Positions 3,870 to 6,604 of a stretch of 6,604 nucleotides of DNA are shown here, piece after piece. The number at the start of each line of letters is the position of its first letter. Position 1 is the stretch's first letter. The position numbers and the translations under genes were made by a program. Source of the DNA: Bacteroidales bacterium Bact_23. Its GTDB lineage: Bacteria; Bacteroidota; Bacteroidia; Bacteroidales; Lentimicrobiaceae. Location: positions 1-6,604 of the forward strand of contig LUZO01000321.1 of NCBI GenBank assembly GCA_001603685.1. Direction: 5' to 3'. A model generated the notes under the pieces. It was not told the DNA's origin. It ran no database searches and saw only the letters and a program-made list of their open reading frames with translations.

Positions 3870-6470
3870 ATGTCAGTGGAGAAAATCAGCCGAAAGCGAC
3901 CGCGCGGCCTTCAGGTAAAGGTAGCCCTTGGATTTACCATCGCACTTATTGCGGTGGCTGCCGCCGGATATATGGTGAAACAGAACGCCCGTGTGCTGAG
4001 CGATACGGTAACCACACTGACCCAACCCGACGACGAACTGAACAAACTTCGCGACCTGCTGGCCTTTCTGTCGGAAGCCGAAAACAATATCCGCATTTTT
4101 GCCCTTACCGGCGATCCCGAATCGTTTGAGTTGTATGCCGACCTTACCCATTCGGTGGAGGTGAAGCTGGATTCGCTGCGAAAGGAGGCCGGCAACAACC
4201 TGTCAAAGGCAACTCGCCTCGACAGTGTGTCGAGCCTGCTGAAACAACGGCACGGCATGATCGACGATTATCTGAAGGTAAAGGCGCGACGCGAAAAATT
4301 CGATTTTGTCAGCGAAGCCTACTCACGCATACGGTCGGCACCGGCCGATACCACCCCGCGCCAGCTCAGGGCTTCCACCACCATCGTCACCGTTTTTGAT
4401 ACCATCCCCGCTACAACACGCATAATAAGCCGCTCCGGAGAAGAGCCGCAGGGACTGTTCAATAAGGTGAAGAAGCTGTTTGTGAAAAAGCAGGAGCCGG
4501 AAGTGATTGAACAGGAAGTGAAACCGGCCGTAGTGGCCACTACCCGCATGGTTACCGATACCGCCGTTTTCCGACACAACGATTCGCTGCTCTACAGGAA
4601 TGTAAAACAGGCGCTTTCGGCGGTAAAACTGCGCGAAGTAAAGGAATACAATCTTCTTAAAGAACAGGAACTGAACCTATTGCGTAACAGCTCACTGATC
4701 ATCGACCAGGTGATGGTCATCTTCAAACAGCTTGAACGGCAACAGATGCAGCTTGCCAAAGTCAGGGTGGAGGAGGCTGAAGATGCAGCCACCCACTCCA
4801 TTCTGGTTATCGGCGGCATCTCCATCCTTGCACTGGTACTGATTCCGTTCTTCGTTTTCCTGATCTTCCGGGGAATCAGCCGGGGGAACAAGTTCCGCCG
4901 CGAACTGATACGAGCCACCCGCGAATCGCAGGAGCTGGCAAGGGTAAAGGAGGATTTCCTCGCCAATATGAGCCACGAAATCCGCACCCCGCTCAGCTCC
5001 ATCATCGGATTTTCGGATCAACTGATCCACACCCCGCTGAATAAGGTGCAGCGCGAATACCTGGGCGCCGTCAGACGGTCGTCAAGACATCTGCTCGAAA
5101 TCGTGAACGATATCCTCGACCTTAGCCGGATGGGATCGGGAAAGCTGCAACTCGAGGAAATCCCCTTCCGCCTTAGCGATGTTCTTGAAGATGTGATCCT
5201 TACATTCAGGGTAACTGCGCTGGAGAAAGGCCTTGAATTCGATGCCGTGTGCAATCAGGGCAGCGATGTGGTGCTGGAAGGCGACCCGCTGAGGCTCAGG
5301 CAGATTATGTATAACCTGATGAGCAATGCAATCAAATTCACCGAAAAAGGCTCGGTTACCATTCTTTGCAACATCGAGTGCAGAGAGGGGATTTGCGAAG
5401 CCATCGTTGAGGTCCATGATACCGGAATCGGCATTCCGGAAGATAAATATGAGCAGATTTTCGGCGATTTCAGGCAGGTGGAAAGCTCGCTGGCACGGCA
5501 GTTCGGCGGCTCGGGCCTGGGGCTGGCCATCAGCCGGAGGCTGGCACGCCTGCAAAACGGCGATATTACCGTAACCAGCACACCGGGAGTGGGCTCCGTA
5601 TTCACCGTGCGCATCCCCTACCCCATCTCCGACCGCATCCCCGAAAAGGAGACCGAGATCAGGCTGACAAAAGAGGTGAGCCTCGAAAACCACCGCATCC
5701 TGCTGGTGGACGACGATGTGTTTAATATCCTGCTGGCCAGAATCATAGCCGAAAACCAGGGAATGATCGTGGAAGTGGCCTCCGATGGCAGACAGGCGAT
5801 GGATATCCTCGACCGCCAGGAGTTTGATATTGTGATGACCGATGTTCAGATGCCCGAAATCAGCGGCATCGAGCTGGTAAAGTATATCCGGGCGCACGGA
5901 AACCCGCGTGTGGAACTGCTTCCGGTGATTGCATTCACCGCAGCCAAAGTGGACCGCTATAACCCCAGATATCTTGAAGCGGGATTTAATGAAGTTTTGC
6001 AGAAACCATTCAGCGAGCAGGGATTTCTGTCGGTAATTGCGCACTACCTGGCGAATGTGATTCCGGTGCCGGCCCCCGGAGAGCCCGAAGAGGTGGTACC
6101 CGGCGGACTGTACGACCTGAAGCAGGCGGAGAGATTCGCCTCCGGAAATCCCGAACAGCTTGCAAGCATTATCCGCTCGTTTTTCCATACCTCGCAACTG
6201 GCCGTCAAGGAGCTGTGGGAGTTCAGCGAAGCCGGCGACTACGAAGCGATAAGCCTGCTGGCACACAAGCTGCTTACCAGCTACGGACATATGGGAGTAA
6301 GCCAGGCTCAGGAGATTCTTAGCAAACTGGAGAAGAGCAATAACGGCTCTGCCGATCCCGAAGCGGTGAAGATGCTTCTTCGGAAAATAACCACCATCAA
6401 CAACAGGCTGCATCCCCTGCTCGAAACGGAGCTGCTGAGGTTGTCGGTAAATGAGGAGGCAGGAGACTAA
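3870..6470 (+). CDS. Membrane hybrid histidine kinase with receiver and HPt domains
   Basis: The product is an 866-aa sensor kinase. A basic N-tail (SRKRPRGLQVK) precedes TM1 (about 17-35). A periplasmic region (about 36-307) follows, then TM2 (about 309-334), a short coupling helix and the kinase core. The periplasmic part begins like a CHASE3-type helical sensor (ENNIRIFALTGDPESFELYA, 71-90). It contains a Pro/Thr-rich and Lys-rich insert at about 155-235, then returns to helix. The catalytic core has the H-box NMSHEIRTPL with His369, N-box LMSNAIKFT with Asn486, G1 DTGIGIPED (517-525) and G2 GGSGLGLAI (546-554). The receiver (about 608-728) has Asp614-616, phospho-acceptor Asp658, Thr690 and Lys712. 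A C-terminal HPt (about 748-860) has candidate His799 in AHKLLTSYG. It likely phosphorylates a separate regulator by relay, and the NtrC-type protein at 290 is a candidate. ATG 3870 is the only sensible start: an in-frame stop lies at 3846 and the next Met is inside TM1. The ligand is unknown. Confidence 0.95.
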   Translation: MSVEKISRKRPRGLQVKVALGFTIALIAVAAAGYMVKQNARVLSDTVTTLTQPDDELNKLRDLLAFLSEAENNIRIFALTGDPESFELYADLTHSVEVKLDSLRKEAGNNLSKATRLDSVSSLLKQRHGMIDDYLKVKARREKFDFVSEAYSRIRSAPADTTPRQLRASTTIVTVFDTIPATTRIISRSGEEPQGLFNKVKKLFVKKQEPEVIEQEVKPAVVATTRMVTDTAVFRHNDSLLYRNVKQALSAVKLREVKEYNLLKEQELNLLRNSSLIIDQVMVIFKQLERQQMQLAKVRVEEAEDAATHSILVIGGISILALVLIPFFVFLIFRGISRGNKFRRELIRATRESQELARVKEDFLANMSHEIRTPLSSIIGFSDQLIHTPLNKVQREYLGAVRRSSRHLLEIVNDILDLSRMGSGKLQLEEIPFRLSDVLEDVILTFRVTALEKGLEFDAVCNQGSDVVLEGDPLRLRQIMYNLMSNAIKFTEKGSVTILCNIECREGICEAIVEVHDTGIGIPEDKYEQIFGDFRQVESSLARQFGGSGLGLAISRRLARLQNGDITVTSTPGVGSVFTVRIPYPISDRIPEKETEIRLTKEVSLENHRILLVDDDVFNILLARIIAENQGMIVEVASDGRQAMDILDRQEFDIVMTDVQMPEISGIELVKYIRAHGNPRVELLPVIAFTAAKVDRYNPRYLEAGFNEVLQKPFSEQGFLSVIAHYLANVIPVPAPGEPEEVVPGGLYDLKQAERFASGNPEQLASIIRSFFHTSQLAVKELWEFSEAGDYEAISLLAHKLLTSYGHMGVSQAQEILSKLEKSNNGSADPEAVKMLLRKITTINNRLHPLLETELLRLSVNEEAGD

Positions 6471-6475
6471 AGTAA

Positions 6476-6489
6476 TCCGCCGCGGCGGA
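6476..6489. repeat. GC palindrome TCCGCCGCGGCGGA, fourth copy
   Basis: This exact palindrome begins five bases after the kinase stop and is preceded by TAA, as in the copy at 1701. It interrupts an A-rich period-7 run: TAAAGTA lies at 6468-6474 and begins at the stop codon itself, and AAAAGTA resumes at 6493. No T-run follows, so it is not an obvious terminator. Confidence 0.85.
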
Positions 6490-6492
6490 GAT

Positions 6493-6534
6493 AAAAGTAA
6501 AAAGACTAAAGTATAAAGATAAAAGTAAAAAGTA
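6493..6534 (+). repeat. A-rich heptamer array, six units
   Basis: Six consecutive 7-base units read AAAAGTA, AAAAGAC, TAAAGTA, TAAAGAT, AAAAGTA and AAAAGTA. They share the AAGTA core with the RGAAGTA array at 2564-2654 but are A-rich rather than G-rich. They lie directly after the GC palindrome, mirroring the arrangement at 2549-2654. Confidence 0.85.
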
Positions 6535-6557
6535 GCGGCCTGACAAAGCTTGAGATT

Positions 6558-6595
6558 CCTGCCGATGCCTGAGGCTCCTGCCGGTACCTGACGGT
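6558..6595. repeat. 19-bp tandem duplication near the right edge
   Basis: CCTGCCGATGCCTGAGGCT (6558-6576) is followed by a second copy (6577-6595) matching at 15 of 19. It runs into CGGTGGTTGAGCG at the window end. CGGTGGTT is the exact inverse complement of AACCACCG at 3761-3768, in front of the kinase gene. The element is cut by the window edge and cannot be interpreted further. Confidence 0.55.
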
Positions 6596-6604
6596 GGTTG
6601 AGCG

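Noticed and set aside
5082..6413. Long minus-strand open frame (443 codons) opposite the kinase
   Set aside because: It is antisense to well-conserved kinase, receiver and HPt motifs and results from codon bias in the real gene.

Overview
The window looks like a chromosomal segment of a Bacteroidota bacterium, probably Bacteroidales-like. The evidence is a hybrid histidine kinase of the Bacteroidetes type, with a receiver and a C-terminal HPt domain. It also includes a near-consensus Bacteroidetes -7 element (TAnnTTTG) directly in front of that gene, start codons without clear Shine-Dalgarno sequences, and intergenic DNA full of GC palindromes and period-7 simple repeats. This taxonomic call rests on reading the sequence, not on a search.

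Layout. Positions 1-85 probably hold the first 28 codons of a gene on the minus strand, running off the left edge. Positions 86-289 are an AT-rich spacer. Positions 290-1660 encode an NtrC-family sigma-54-dependent response regulator (receiver, AAA+, Fis-type HTH). Positions 1661-2180 are noncoding; they carry two GC palindromes in tandem, a 9-bp-stem hairpin and a diverged second copy of the regulator's own 5' flank. Positions 2181-2483 encode a 100-aa GNAT-fold protein of the small Acetyltransf_CG (YjdJ/NATD1-like) type, followed by a convincing intrinsic terminator. Positions 2484-3869 are about 1.4 kb without a credible gene, built almost entirely from repeats: a 13-copy heptamer array, two copies of a composite element with a long perfect hairpin, a partial third copy, and a roughly 180-bp unit with inverted ends. 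Positions 3870-6470 encode an 866-aa membrane hybrid sensor kinase. Positions 6471-6604 return to the palindrome and heptamer repeats.

How the genes may work together. The kinase carries H-box His369, receiver Asp658 and HPt His799 but has no DNA-binding output. The regulator carries receiver Asp52 and a sigma-54 output but has no kinase beside it. A four-step relay His369-Asp658-His799-Asp52 is a natural inference, but nothing in the sequence proves the pairing, and more than 2 kb of repeats plus the acetyltransferase gene lie between them. The duplicated 5' flank (172-287 and 1868-1980) hints at a shared regulatory module for the regulator and the acetyltransferase.

No mobile-element gene, CRISPR array, tRNA, rRNA or defence system is visible. 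The most interesting signals are the duplicated flank, the covarying perfect hairpins in the two composite repeats, the recurrent linkage of the GC palindrome with period-7 arrays, and the loss of the family's active-site cysteine in the acetyltransferase.
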